From: Alitta virens
Lineage: Eukaryota; Annelida; Polychaeta; Phyllodocida; Nereididae
Length of the DNA: 64,000 nucleotides
Assembly: GCA_932294295.1 (NCBI GenBank)
Contig: OW028573.1
Span: 57,265,829 to 57,329,828 of the forward strand
Direction: 5' to 3'
Shown: positions 26,068 to 38,468 of the stretch, one piece after another
How positions within the stretch are numbered: the stretch's first letter is position 1
How the letters are laid out: every line of letters starts with the position of its first letter
Notes under the pieces: model-generated
What the model saw: the letters and a program-made list of their open reading frames with translations, nothing else
Database searches by the model: none
What the model was told of the DNA's origin: nothing
Translations under genes and position numbers: made by a program

Positions 26068-29000
26068 TCATCTTTTCCCCTTTTTCTTTGACTTTTTTCC
26101 CTTTTTGGATTGATCGTCAGATGGTCTTGGAGCATCTGGTCTAAGTGCATGTCCAGTTTCTTTAATGTGCTCAAAAAGTTTATTTCTTGACTTAAACACG
26201 TGTCCGCACACATTGCAGTTTTGAGGTTGGCTCTGAAATGCAAAGTTATTCATTGATTAAAGACACGAGATTAAAGAATGAAATCAATTTGCCTAATTGA
26301 GGCTGGAATTAAATTCTAACCTGAGTTTGAGGCTTTCCTTCTTCAGTTGCATTCTCTGTTAGATTTTCACCAGAGCTCCTGGAACAATTAACTCCAGTAA
26401 ATTGGCAGGTAAATTTCAAATTTGTAACTTTATGAATGATACATTTATACAACGTACTGATAAAATAGATAAGATAATAAAACTTTATTTAAAGTCAGTG
26501 ATGATTGACAACAATAAAATAAGCTATAAAGCTTTTTACTGACAGTTTCAGACAGAGAAACTTACACATTTATCTCTTGATTCTCAGGCATAGTAGAGGG
26601 CTCAACATCTCCATTAGAAACTTCTTCTTGAGCACTTGGGTTCTGAGCGTCAGCCGTCTGAACTGTGGCACCATCCTTTTAAATAAAAATTACTAGCAAT
26701 GAGCAATGATCATTACAGAAAAAGATACATGGAAAATTCTCTTGGGTTACACAGCACTTACCAAACCCTCCTGTGCATCTGGGTTCTTAGGTTCAGCTGT
26801 CTCAACTGTGGCAATATTTTCACTGGAGCTAAATAAAGAGATACGAAAAAGCTATAAAATAAAATGTTTGTGATTATGTAAATGTCAAAAAGGGTAAAAC
26901 CAAATAATTCTTTTTTTTTTGTATCCCACCTGTTCAGATCCAAAGACTCGAGTTCTTCAGGCAAATCTTCAGCAAGCTGTTTTTGTTGTTTTCTTTTCTT
27001 CTTCTGTTTTTTAGACAACCTTCAAAAGCAGAGAGATGAAATTCCAGCATGTCATAGTGGCATTAAGCCTAATAAAGCAATAAAGTTGGTCAAGTAAGTA
27101 CATGTAATGTTAAGATGGGTCTGAGACGGGCTTTACGTCATATAATTTTACACCAGATAGGGCGTATCAGAACAGGCAGGTGCCTAGGCAATGAAGCGAT
27201 TAATTAAGCAACCTTCCAACATGGCCTGGATTCAAACTCAGGACCCAGTGGTAGCTGCTTGAAGATTAGCAGAATACAGTTTCTTACTTTTGTTTTGGCT
27301 GTGACTCTTCTGCGACATTTTCGTTCCCCAGCTCATCTCCATCCAAAGAGTCATCGAGCTGATCTTGAAAGCCTTCCTCCTCTGCCGCCATCTCTGCCTT
27401 GAGGGCTGCAAGCAGTTCCTTGTGGCGCTTGGACTTCTCATGGTTGACAAAACTACAATAGTTCAAGATCACACAAAAATGTCATCCTCAGAGTAGACAA
27501 ACAGGTAACCTTAAGCTAAATATCATGTTTAAAAACAGACTTTGTGGATGACTAAAGCATAATTGCAACTTACGCTTTGTCAGACTTGAATGCCTTGTTG
27601 CAAACAACACAAAAGAGATCATCAAACATTTCCTCTTCAGCAGACTCATTTTCATCTTCTTCTGAAATTGTCAATAACAAAGGTCAGAATGGTTCTGTCT
27701 AGCCAACCTGTGTCACTCAAATGACCTGACATTGTTAACACTAAGCCTTGCCTCCACCAAATATTCAATTTCATGATTGCAAATAACAAACTGCTACAAA
27801 CCTTCTGAGACTGAATCACCAAACTGTTGTGCAATCTGGTTCTCCAGAGCTTCCAGATCTGGTTCAAGTTCTGCAGTAGCTGCCCACCCCTTCTCAACAT
27901 AATTCTCCATTTCCCTAGAACGTAAGTATTGTAGGGTTCAGGCACGGGAACAAATGCCACATAATAATTTATTTTTATTATTATCATTTCTTTCGCATAA
28001 GCATATTACTTAAAGTTTTTACAAGTAATTTTGTGGAGCAAAAGGTACCTTCTTTTGGCTTCACGATCTTTCTTCTGTCTCTCAGCTGCCAGTCGTTGAA
28101 TCTCTGCAGCCCTTTCTTCCATCTTTTTCTAAACCATAAAACAAAGTAGAGTAGAGTACAGTTCATCTTGTAATTTTAAACACCCTAACTGCTGGTTCAC
28201 AACAAAAAATCATTCTGAAATGTCGAAAAATGGTACAAAATACTAGAGTTTTATAAAATCACTCACGACATGTGCTTGAACTCTGCGATCCCTCTTTCTC
28301 ACAAATGCCACAAGAGCCTGAAAAAGATTAAAAGTGAAATAATATCCAAGAAGAGCAATCATAACAAGCAACTCAAAATATACCTGGAACGGTCAGTAAA
28401 AAACCTACCCTAACTTCTTCATTGCGTTCCTTTTTGGCTTTGTCTCTCAGTTTCTTATTCTCCTGTTCCATGATTCGCCGTACTTGTCTATTAGGAGCTT
28501 CTCTGGTGTCATACTTCTCCACCCAAACAAATGATTTAGCAGTGAAGTATGTTTGCCAGAAAGTGTAAAACATCTTAACAACCTGCAATTAAACATTCAG
28601 GTTGTAAAACACAATAAAGATACTCATTTGCTGGTCTGTCAACCTGCATCCTCAAAGAGAATTTGAACTTTGAAAAGTTCACAAATATTTCTCTCACCTC
28701 CTCATAATCACTTTGTGAATTCCCAAATGCTGGTGCTTCCCAATCTTCTTCATCTACAAACTCCTTGTCTTCATTGGCGATATTCTGGAAAACTTCACTG
28801 TAAACTGCGTAAAAACCCTGAAATCAAGTTATAATTATTTTCATGAGAGACACATACATCAAAAGTCTTCTTAATATAACCAAATGCACTCTCACAAAAC
28901 TTACATTTTCATCATCTCCATAACCAGAATAGCAAGCTGTGTTGAAATACTGATAAACATCCAGACTATCGTCCTGGTAATGATCTCCATGCCCAAGACC

Positions 29001-31417
29001 TGCAAAAATATATGGAATATCGAATGATCATTTATACAAGATAACTCCAAACATATCCAGCAAATGATATTCTAAAGTGTGTAGTAACACTGACCCCCTC
29101 TCAGAATAGCCTCTCTGTGTTTGTCAAACCAAGCCCTCTCCTGTGGGTCACTGAGAACCTCATAGGCCTGTTGAATGTGGTGGAATACTTTTGTGCATTC
29201 ATCGATGTTCTCCGGATTTTTATCTGGGGGAAAAAATAGAAACTTGGTAATCAATAGAGGATAGATAAAATTAAATTAAATAAAAGGAGACATTCAGTTT
29301 AAAACTTGATTGTCTTTACTTACAGATGTCCTTACATGGCAGGATTTATTCAAAAGCAGGGCGTCGATACAGGGGGGCATGAGCGCAGGGCTGGTCCTAG
29401 GGCACCTAAATAGGCCCCCGCATATCGGTAATATTAACCCATGCTTATAATTAAAGAGCCAAAAAAAAAAAAAAAAACCCTCTCCTCCCCCCCCCCCCCC
29501 AAAAAAAAAAAAAAAGTCATTACTTGGGAGAGTCAGGGTCATTATGATGCCAATTAGGCCCTGCTTTGGGCCTTGCAAGTGCTAGGACCGGCCCTGGATG
29601 CGGGGGATATATACCCCCAACTTTTGGGAAGCGGGGATGATCAATGCAATCATCCTCTCCCCCCCCCCCCCCCTACTAAAATTCACTATTGAAAAATGAC
29701 CTTTTTCCTACACACTTTTGTTTTGGAATATTTGTGCCTTGTTAAGCATATTAATCTGTAAAAATATGTTTAGGCTCAATGATTTACCATTACTTAACTT
29801 GACAAATGTCCGTGCATTAACTGCTGCCTCTTGTATGAGTGAGGGAAACTCCCAGTGAAACAAAGTAGGCCTGCATCCCCCCTACCCGTCTAAAGAAATC
29901 AACGCCCCTGTTCAAAAGTGTATAGAGAGGATAGCGTGTAGTCAACCTGGTGACAAACCAACCCCGTGTAAGTCCTGTCTATTCTGAGGCAAAAGTAAAA
30001 GACCCCACCTATAGGGTGCCATGGTGTTGACTCCAAGCCTATCATCTTATCTTCACATCTGCTTCAGGTTTAGTAGCATTCAGACATTGAAGCAAAAATA
30101 TAACGCATGTATAATAATTATGCACAAAACATAATTTGAAGGGTTAGCAGAAAACTGCATCTTTTTATCATTTCTAGAAGTTGAGTTCTGCTCATTACCA
30201 CCTTTTGACTTTCAGGTAAATCTTGTGATTATTATTAATAAGGTGAAAGGTCAAGTCAGGTGCAATTCCTACAAAATTTTGCTACATTGTTTATGTTTGG
30301 GCCATTATTCATTGTTACATTGAGTATTACTTAGTAACTGGTATTCCAGTTTGCTGTCAGCCAAGTGGTGATACGCTCCAGTGCACAGCCAGAAGTGGTA
30401 TAAACAAAGATTATTGGTGATATGCTGGAACACACAAGTTGAGATATGCTTCATGACTGCACAAGTTGTCTGTAGCCCCGCCAGCACCTCAGCCAATGGA
30501 AATTTGGCTGCTAGCTGATGGCCCTGGTCATGTCAATCTTCCCACAACGCATTTTTTTTTCATTTACTCGATTAATATTGCGTTTACAGTACTGTATTGA
30601 GTTGGTAGACGCTGAATTAGCTGTCGCCGAGTTGGCGTGTCGCCAGGTTCAAGTTCAATAGTTATTTTGCATCACATGATACAATTATTACAATGAATAT
30701 GACCGGCAATCACACTCAGGTGCAAGGAAAACCCCTGATTGGCTAGAAACAGTCACAGAAGGAAAAGTGGACACCCACAGACATAAAATGAGACACTTGC
30801 TTTATCATAATGTCAGGTAATTCTGAAGAGTGTTTGCCGCACTATGAATTGTGGTTGGTTCCATTTCTTTCATTGCAACTCATCTCCGACATTGTGCGTG
30901 TCCATATTTCGAAAAATTTGAGATGTCTGCTTCTTAGGTCGTTAAATTATTTTTGATTTATTGGCATTAATGGTCAACAATTATTCTAGCCTAAATTAAA
31001 AAAATATATTTTTTGGAAATATTGCAAACTGTGACCCATCATGCATCACGACCCTAAAATTTTGGTTAACAAGTCATACTCATAGTGTGCCGGGTTTCAC
31101 ACATCACATGACAGAGCACTATCTAATCAAGAAAATTCAGTGCTAGCTCCTAAATGACCCCTAGCTCCTAATTTACAAATGACCCCAAATCATACTTTTG
31201 GACCACTGCATATACATTAAAGTGACACCTGTCAAATAGAGAGAGAATAAATTCATCCATTATCGTTCAGGTCAACATGTACGTTTCCTTTACTCAGCTC
31301 ACCTGGATGATATTTCAGAGCTAGTTTTCTGTAGGATTTCTTAATTTCGTCATCATTCGCATCTCTTGACACCCCAAGAACCTCGTAGTGGCACTTCATG
31401 GGCCCTTTTGCCCCCAT
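26068..31417 (-). CDS. DNAJC21: DNAJC21, J-domain zinc-finger protein
   Basis: J-protein co-chaperone of 539 aa (human 531) of the Jjj1/DNAJC21 family, which works in late 60S ribosome maturation. Minus-strand exons: 31303-31417, 29095-29223, 28905-28999, 28698-28817, 28409-28582, 28267-28317, 28049-28128, 27802-27914, 27574-27661, 27288-27452, 26930-27019, 26762-26828, 26566-26675, 26321-26378, 26068-26232; phases all agree. The N-terminal J domain ([12 protein letters not shown]...) has its HPD motif split by intron 1 (YHP | DKNPEN). A DnaJC21-specific region ([14 protein letters not shown]) and a basic coiled coil follow. Two C2H2 fingers of the form C-X2-C-X12-H-X5-H are present: [10 protein letters not shown] (exons 9-10) and [10 protein letters not shown] (last exon). 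The C-terminus is a Lys-rich tail. Intron 1 is 2.1 kb and holds a hAT-like MITE. Confidence 0.96.
27118..27270 (-). mobile_element. Diverged tRNA-derived SINE copy in DNAJC21 intron 10
   Basis: Its plus strand follows that of the SINE at 37,146-37,327 (GGGCTTTAC, ACAGGCAG, GGCAATGA, CAACCTTCCAAC, CTCAGGACCCAGTGG) in the same order with many changes. The B-box region is still visible in reverse complement. The tRNA A-box part is missing or eroded. The copy ends within about 20 bp of the donor site of exon 10. Confidence 0.6.
29386..29596. mobile_element. Short hAT-like MITE in DNAJC21 intron 1
   Basis: A 211-bp block bounded by CAGGGCTGGTCCTAG and the inverted CTAGGACCGGCCCTG, 15 bp each with one mismatch. 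CAGGG termini are typical of hAT elements. The flanking octamers agree only partly, so the target duplication is eroded or absent. The inside holds long A and C homopolymers and no ORF. Confidence 0.55.
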
Positions 31418-34202
31418 GTTCTTTACCAACTTGGCTCACAATTATGACATGTTCGATAGTGCAACATAGCCTACCAAAACAGACCCTTTTGATTTCGGGA
31501 CAAATTCTCAGCATATTAGTGCCACCATTGAAACGAAATCAGCAACCATTATGTTATTGTACTTTGATAATTTACATTCTATTGAGTATGAATTAAATCC
31601 GTGAAATATTATTCTGAGCTTAACTGGGCAAATCCGGAAATTAGTTGCAGCTCTTAACACAAGGGGACTTAGCTGGTCCAGTGTCGCCCCCTCAAGTTAT
31701 CCAATGAAACCAGGAGCGTATTCGATTAAGTTACACGGGTGGCTCGAGTGACTCGGGTCACGAGAGTTTTAATCCGAACCCCGGCTCTAGTTGGCAGTAA
31801 CGAGAAGTCACGTGGGACAATTTACTCCCCCATAATCCCGACTTTAGCCAGAGTAAACGGAAACGGAACATAGCACAACCAGTCGTAAACATTCAATATT
31901 CCTGCCTTGGCTGGCTACTGCCTGAGCGGTAAATACGATATAGGCAGGTAGGCGCTACCGTTCCCTTATGGCCCAGCACTGAATTTTCTGATTGGCTGTG
32001 CAATTTGTAGACCGGAAAACACTACCACGAGGAATTCCTCCTGGAAGCAGCCCCTACCTGCATTCTGCATCAGCTACACGCAGCGGCTAGCAAATCCCTG
32101 CCTCCCGAGACCAGCAAGAGTCGCTTATATTGGTGTTTATTTAATTAACACTTGCACCAGTCACTTGACATGTTCTTTTAGGGCAAGGAAGCTACAAGGG
32201 CACGCATGCACCAAATTACACAAGTGTCACGAGAGTTTCTATATCGAAGCTCCCGATGTCCCCAGCTCTTTTGAAAATGCACCAGATTAAATCTCATCAT
32301 TTACCCTAGCCGTCGCGTTTTTTAGTTTAGACACAGGATATCTGGTGTTTATTTAATTAACACTTGCACCAGTCACTTGACATGTTCTTTTAGGGCAAGG
32401 AAGCTACAAGGGCACGCATGCACCAAATTACACAAGTGTCACGAGAGTTTCTAAATCGAAGCTCCCGATATCCCCAGCTCTTTTGAAAATGCACCAGATT
32501 AAATCTCATCATTTACCCTAGCCGTCGCGTTTTTAAGTTTAGACACAGGATATCTGGTGTTTATTTAATTAACACTTGCACCAGTCACTTGACATGTTCT
32601 TTTAGGGCAAGGAAGCTACAAGGGCACGCATGCACCAAATTACACAAGTGTCACGAGAGTTTCTATATCGAAGCTCCCGATATCCCCAGCTCTTTTGAAA
32701 ATGCACCAGATTAAATCTCATCATTTACCCTAGCCGTCGCGTTTTTTAGTTTAGACACAGGATATCATCTGAATGGCCAGTACAAAACGTGTGTAGTCTG
32801 GCCACACAGCAATACTTGGGACTATTTTGCTAGGTGCACAGGGCTGCGCCAATGAAAGTACCGCTAAATTTGACCCCCCTTGGGATGCAGCTCATCAATT
32901 AGATCAGTAGAGCACATCAAACCCTAATTATAGAGTACTCATCTAGCTGGTCACCAGTGTAAAGTCTGAGATGATTCAGTAGCCATGTGGACCCCTACAT
33001 AAATTCAGGGTCCACACTGAAAGTTGGTAACCCGCATTTAAGCATTTATTCACTCAATCTATCAAACCTCGTTTTTTCCCCCCCTAAACCCACTTTTTTT
33101 ATGGCTTGTGTGTCAGTATTCCAGAGTCCAAGAAAGAATCACCTTTAATTTACCAAGTCATGGTTCTTCATTCTTGAATAATGCAGATAGTGTACTACAA
33201 TGTGACCAAAGGCCTGCGACTCAGATTCATTAGCAATTGAAAGGAATTGAGAGAAAGTAGGTGCAATAAAACAGGCTATCATCACAAAATCTTTTGTTCT
33301 AGTATGTTATTAACACTTCACACCTAACTAGGCAGGCCAAAATAGTGCCGCACTTTCCCTTAAACAGGCTTCTTGGTTGCAATTAGGAAAACCACACTGC
33401 TCACAGCGCTGTCACTCCTGCACAGTACTTGATTCGTCTTCATCCATACTATGTCTGTCTTGGACTGTAGTTTGGGGACACTAGACAGCAGTTTTCTATC
33501 AGAATGACCCAGGAACTATGTGTTAAATTTGCTCATGGCAGATCGGGTGACGGCAAGGGTAAAGTTCCCTCCGACTTGCACTCCCCTTGTGAGCAACTTG
33601 GCAGCTCACGAGTGCCTCAATCACGAATTGAACTTGACAAACCTTTGCCAATGTGGAATTGGCAGATACTTCAATCTTAAATTAGGTCACCCAGTTGCGG
33701 AATGCATTGGCTTGAGACAAAGTGAACCTTTCATTTGTGAGTACTGTGTCTTGTTGCATTCTGCTGTTATAAATGACAACTAGTAATAATTGCTGAGTTC
33801 TTAGGCTAGTCACAGTGACAATTATCTGAGACTCAGAGGCAATGTAACAATTCATCATTGGGGATTCCCAACTGTGATCCAAACACCATATAATGCACCC
33901 CTCAATAAGCCAGCAATCTATAAGGACATTTACCAATAGTAAGACAGGCAACTCAGCTTGTGTGACCATAAAACTCAAAGAGTCATCCTGCAATTCAAGC
34001 CTTCCCTACCACAAAGAGTGACAGCGGCCTTGTTGTCATAAGCAGGAAATAGTGTAGCACAATTTAATTTCCTGCAGCAGTGACACATGCCTTTTTAAGG
34101 CATGCCGTTCACATAGATGACCCACTATTTAACCCAGCTTTATCTGAATGTTTTAATCAAATCACAAAACAAAGTATTTTTTATTTGAGGACCATGGGAT
34201 CC
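31418..34202. other. Intergenic region between DNAJC21 and RPS21
   Basis: It contains the DNAJC21 upstream region, with an inverted CCAAT box (GATTGGC) near 31,990, and the 212-bp triplication. I see no further gene. Short open frames at 33.5-34.0 kb on both strands have no recognisable domain and no splice context. Confidence 0.55.
32131..32766. repeat. 212-bp tandem repeat, three near-identical copies
   Basis: Copies at 32131-32342, 32343-32554 and 32555-32766. Each starts TGGTGTTTATTTAATTAAC and ends with GACACAGGATATC. Only a handful of substitutions separate the copies (for example CTATATCG versus CTAAATCG), so the amplification is recent. There is no coding potential. Confidence 0.97.
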
Positions 34203-34208
34203 TTTATT
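34203..34208 (-). terminator. RPS21 polyadenylation signal (minus strand)
   Basis: TTTATT on the plus strand is AATAAA on the minus strand, 38 bp beyond the RPS21 stop. A short 3' UTR is usual for ribosomal protein genes. Confidence 0.75.
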
Positions 34209-34245
34209 TGTGATAGTTATTTACATTCTATGTCAAAAATGTACT

Positions 34246-37200
34246 TTAGAAGTTCCTGGAAAAAAAAAGAAAGAAAGAATAAGAATATCATTACATTCAT
34301 TCCAGAAAAAGACAATTTGTTAAATATTTCATGTTTAGGTGAGTCTCATGCTTGTTTTCATACTTACTTGGCAATAATGCCATCCTTCTTAGCCAGCCTG
34401 ATGAGGCAATCGTCAGATTCACCCATTCGCCTAATAGACCCACAGACAGCGTATGTTTTGTACTGGCCAGTCATACGACCTGTAGACTCATCAACCTCTG
34501 CAAGGTTCATCTGGATGGAGGCATGGTCCTTAGCAGAAATAATTCGGTTGCTTGCTGAGCTGAAATTGGAAAAAAAGCACTTTGAAGTCATGTTAATACA
34601 ATTTAAAACTGCGATTGACACAGGACTGAACATAGGCTGTGCTGCAGCAACACCTGTAACGAATGCCCACATAGCAATGATAGCACACAAACAAATATAG
34701 TTGAGCATCCAATTTCCTACATTTTGTATGTATTTCCTGTGTATATTATTTAATAGTAATTGTCAATAGCACTTATTGTTAAATATATATATATTATAAG
34801 TAAATCACCAGTTCACAGGTTTCTTTATCAAAGTGTCAAGTCTTAATTGCAATTATGGCATAGGTGTCTTTTTATCACAGTGGTAATTGTCACCATGGTT
34901 ATTGTTGTGTTGTAATTATTTGTATTTTCATGCCACCAAATGTTTAGGTAAATTGAAATTGTAACATCAAATGACCACTTGTTTAATTTACTGTGATTGA
35001 ACAATGGCAGTTAACCAAAAACGACCGCCTGTTTTATCAGATAGTTGGCGCTCTGATGCAATGCTAGCGCTGCCCTCCTGTGTATATGGACTTGCAAAGT
35101 AAACAAGCATGGCGGTCGTTCAAAACGATTCGTTCAAAACGATTCGTGTGACCCAAAATTGTATTTATCTTACAAGATCTTTACAGCATTTGCTGGGTTA
35201 ATAATTTCACACCATTTAAAAAAAATGCACCACGCTGACCTAGGTCCACCTATCATGTGACTGGCGTGCTCCGGTCTACCACGCCAAGTCGCCGAATCAC
35301 CCCATAAGAATGAACCTTGGTGAAATTAGAACAGGAGAACACTCTACTTTGCAACAGAGCATGTGCTAATGAAAGTCTTTATTCAGGTCTCACAGGTTTT
35401 CGTGGAGTTTGACTCTGAAATCCTCATATTAAGCAATTAAGTAAATGGGCCCTTTCATGTACAATCAGTGTCGCACTGGCTGGAAGAGTCAGTGACCCTA
35501 ACTAGTCAAATTCATTGGTACGTTTGATATTTTGACTGAAAAATGCCCAAATTAAAGCTTTACCATGGGAGATATAAGGCCTTGAATATGGCATAATTTT
35601 CAAAAAAAATTCCACACTTTTCGAACAACACTGTACTAATATTACAGGAAACAGATTTGTTATATTTTTTGACATAAGCCATAAGTTGATTTTTTAATAG
35701 TTCTTGATCTATATTTTTATATTATTACTCATTTACAGAAAAAGTAAAAAGTTTTGACCTTTCACTCTGGGCGATCCAGATTTTTTGCCAAATATGCCTC
35801 AAAGTGACCCCTTTTCAAGCACTCCCTACAGGAAAACTATCATAGATAGGGCTCAAGTCCAATATAAACCTGTGATGTCATATGATATGCTTGGATGCAA
35901 CTGATGATGTCACCAACAAATTACTACTTGATTTTTTTCCTTTTCTTGGCCGCCCCACTGAACTACACAAATGTTACACTAACTGTGCCAGAACTAAAAA
36001 ATATGGTTAAAATCACAATATATTTTATAATAATGAACCGAATCACTACAATGTTACACCACTGGCACTATTTATGTTAATATTAGCCTTGACCTATAGA
36101 TAAGTTTTCTGATAGCTTTAATCGTCATTTGAAAGATAAATCTTTTTACATGTCAAACTTGATTTGCATAATTTTCTGTGAGACAGACAGTAACACTTTC
36201 AGACATATTTGGCAAATGTTAATATAGCTACTTCAACAACTAGCCTACTCATCCAAGTGAATTCAAATTTCATTGTATTGTTGTCCATTAAATATCATGC
36301 TCGGTATGTGTTTTTTGGTGCCTTAGTGCTCCAAGTAACCAAATTATGCACGTACATCATGGACTTGGATTCAGTCTAGGCCGAGCGGCAGATCTGCCGA
36401 GCTCGTTTGATGAACATCTAGCGATATTGCAGGCCACAATGCCTATAGATCAATCGACATGAACTTGAAGCAACTAAAGCACTAAATGCATCCACTCAGC
36501 CCAAGTCTAAACTCATCAAAACAAAATACATCTCGGCTTTTGACCAAAATTTCATAATAAAGTCAGACTTGTTTTTTACTGTGGTAAAAAAGATTGTTGG
36601 AAAACTGTTGCAAAATTTTTGCCTGAAGTTGCTTTAATTCATCACGTTGCTAATGTCTTGGGCGGAAGAAACAACTTAGTTTTGCTTATTGAATAAAACA
36701 ATTTGTGCGTAGTGGTAGCACTACTTTGTCTGCAGACGACGTCTGGAAGCATTTCCCTACCCAAAGGGAGTGGCAAATCGTTCAACCGGGCTCGGTACAT
36801 TTATTACCACAACCGCTCCACCCAGACTGGATTACATTAGTGTAATTATGGAGGGATGTCCCAAAAAGAGGCTACACAGTGGTCATGCCGAAGCATAAGT
36901 GTCCCAAAAATTATTAAAATACATGTAATCCTATGGCAAACGATCATAATATTGCCCTTTCGACCAATGGTCCAGAAAGAGACTATGTCTTCACGTCAAA
37001 ACAAGGTCGTCGGTTCAGCAGTTGCGATGTCCATAATTTTGTATTTAAAAGAATACACATTTAGCTTCAAACTTGGGAGAAAACTTGTTCGTCGGACTGT
37101 AACAACTCTTAGCAGTGCCTAGAAATAGTGTTTATGTGAAGAGGAGTGTGTGATTAGGGCTTTACATCCTGTATTTCTGCACCAGTTGGGCTAATTAGGA

Positions 37201-38197
37201 CAGGCAGAGACCATGGCAATGAGATGAAGGATGAAACAGCCATCCAACTTAGGCTCGACCGGTAATCGAACCCGGGACCCAGCGGTTGGAAGCCAACAGC
37301 GCTACCTCTGAGCTAGGTCCCCCGTCCTTTATGTGAAGAGGAATACACCAGATATGACAAATGATCTTGAATCGTACATGCTTGCGCCAACCACTCCTCA
37401 TTGTCACGATGTCAAATCAAACCAGAGGGCAGTGTAAGGCAAACGTAGAGCCCCTGGCGGCTGAATTTACAGATTTACAGTTCTCCCGACTTCTTTTGCC
37501 CCTTAAAGTTGTTATTTATTGTCCGATTTCGAACATTTAAAAACCTAGATGAGTCTAATTACAAGGACACAGACTGTAACATTAAGTTGTCATATAGAAA
37601 AATTGAACAATATCAAGCTAAAATGTCCAGCAACGAAGCAGGTGTAATTAATGCTCTTGGTATATTTCTAAACGACGTCCTCTTAATACATTTTTATTTC
37701 CCCCTGGGCTCCTACTATTATTTCAAATCTGTACATGGATAGCCAAATTGGATAAAACCAATGGCACAAGCAATATATTTGTCTATTTTTAAATTATTTT
37801 ATCATTATTTTTAACTCGTCAGAACCAGGACCAACTTTCTGTAAATATATAGTTACAACATGTAGTATACACTGTTGCAGTTTTGGCCTAACCCTCTTAG
37901 TAACTATTATTATCTTTAAGCTTCGCTCACTCCTGGCATTGACAGCTACATATTGATAAACCGTTTCAAAACTGATAAATATTTCATACTTATTGTTGCC
38001 CCCTTCCCCAAATTAGGGTCTAGTCATTTGGTAAGCTTTAGGCGAGAATCTCAGTGTTCTCTCCTAACCTTATTTCACCAAGATTGAACTAACGGCTAAA
38101 CCAACCGGCAACCGCTTGATCAAAAACGTCCAGCGTGTGATCCTTACCATTTGCGTGGGATATACATATCCACGTATTCTCCGCCTTCGTTCTGCAT
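34246..38197 (-). CDS. RPS21: Small ribosomal subunit protein eS21 (RPS21)
   Basis: Component of the 40S ribosome, 83 aa, the same length as human RPS21. Minus-strand coding exons: 38148-38197 ([16 protein letters not shown]), 34368-34559 (from the Cys codon through [18 protein letters not shown] to IRRMGESDD and DGIIAK), and a tiny last exon 34246-34255 (ends KNF then TAA). A non-coding first exon lies at about 38327-38356. All sites are GT-AG and phases agree. The 3.6-kb second intron is very large for this short gene. It contains a SINE with target duplications and a dispersed repeat. The gene is head to head with PAK1IP1. Confidence 0.97.
35161..35279 (+). repeat. Dispersed repeat in RPS21 intron, copy 2 of 2
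   Basis: Matches 22,291-22,410 in the same orientation (CTTACAAGATCTTTACAG, then TATCATGTGACTGGCGTGCT). Unknown class. Confidence 0.7.
37131..37342 (-). mobile_element. tRNA-derived SINE with intact 15-bp target duplications
   Basis: The 182-bp body (37146-37327) is flanked by perfect direct repeats TTTATGTGAAGAGGA at 37131-37145 and 37328-37342. Read on the minus strand it starts with a tRNA-like head: an A-box TAGCTCAGAGGTAGCGC, an anticodon-arm-like TTGGCTTCCAACC, and a B-box GGTTCGATTACC. The acceptor stem does not pair, so it is not a tRNA gene. A non-tRNA body follows. The loop would read anticodon TCC, suggesting a Gly-like source (inference). It sits in the second RPS21 intron. Confidence 0.88.
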
Positions 38198-38468
38198 CTT
38201 GGTAGACTTTTATGACCTGTAAAGATAGCGAAAGGTCTTACATGGACTTCACAACTTCATTTGTTTACAACAAAGAGCAAATTAAGCAGATTAAGACACA
38301 AAACTTAATAGAAGCACATGGCTAACCTGCTCAGTAATGGCGGCGCTAAGGAAAAGACCGGAAGAGGAAATTCTCTTCAAGAAAATCTCGCTAGAGGGCC
38401 AGAGTTCTTCCATTTACCACTAGGGGAATGTTTTGGTGTTGATTTGCACGTGTGTCGAAGAAGTGGTC
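38198..38468. promoter_or_regulatory. Divergent RPS21 / PAK1IP1 promoter with RPS21 leader exon and 5' TOP-like start
   Basis: The coding starts are 271 bp apart. On the minus strand a non-coding RPS21 exon ends GAGCAG at 38327 before GTTAGC, and its upstream part has a pyrimidine tract, CTTTTCC, near 38350-38356. This fits the 5' TOP start of ribosomal protein mRNAs and would put PAK1IP1's ATG only about 113 bp from the RPS21 start site. The exact start sites are inferred. Confidence 0.65.

Noticed and set aside
29294..29578. Minus-strand frame with Phe/Gly runs
   Set aside because: Produced by A and C homopolymers inside the hAT-like MITE.
34080..34700. A 206-residue plus-strand open frame
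   Set aside because: It is antisense to RPS21 exon 34368-34559, which has clear homology and splice sites.
37270..37327. A possible functional tRNA-Gly gene on the minus strand
   Set aside because: A and B boxes are present but the acceptor stem does not pair, and the body with target duplications shows a SINE.
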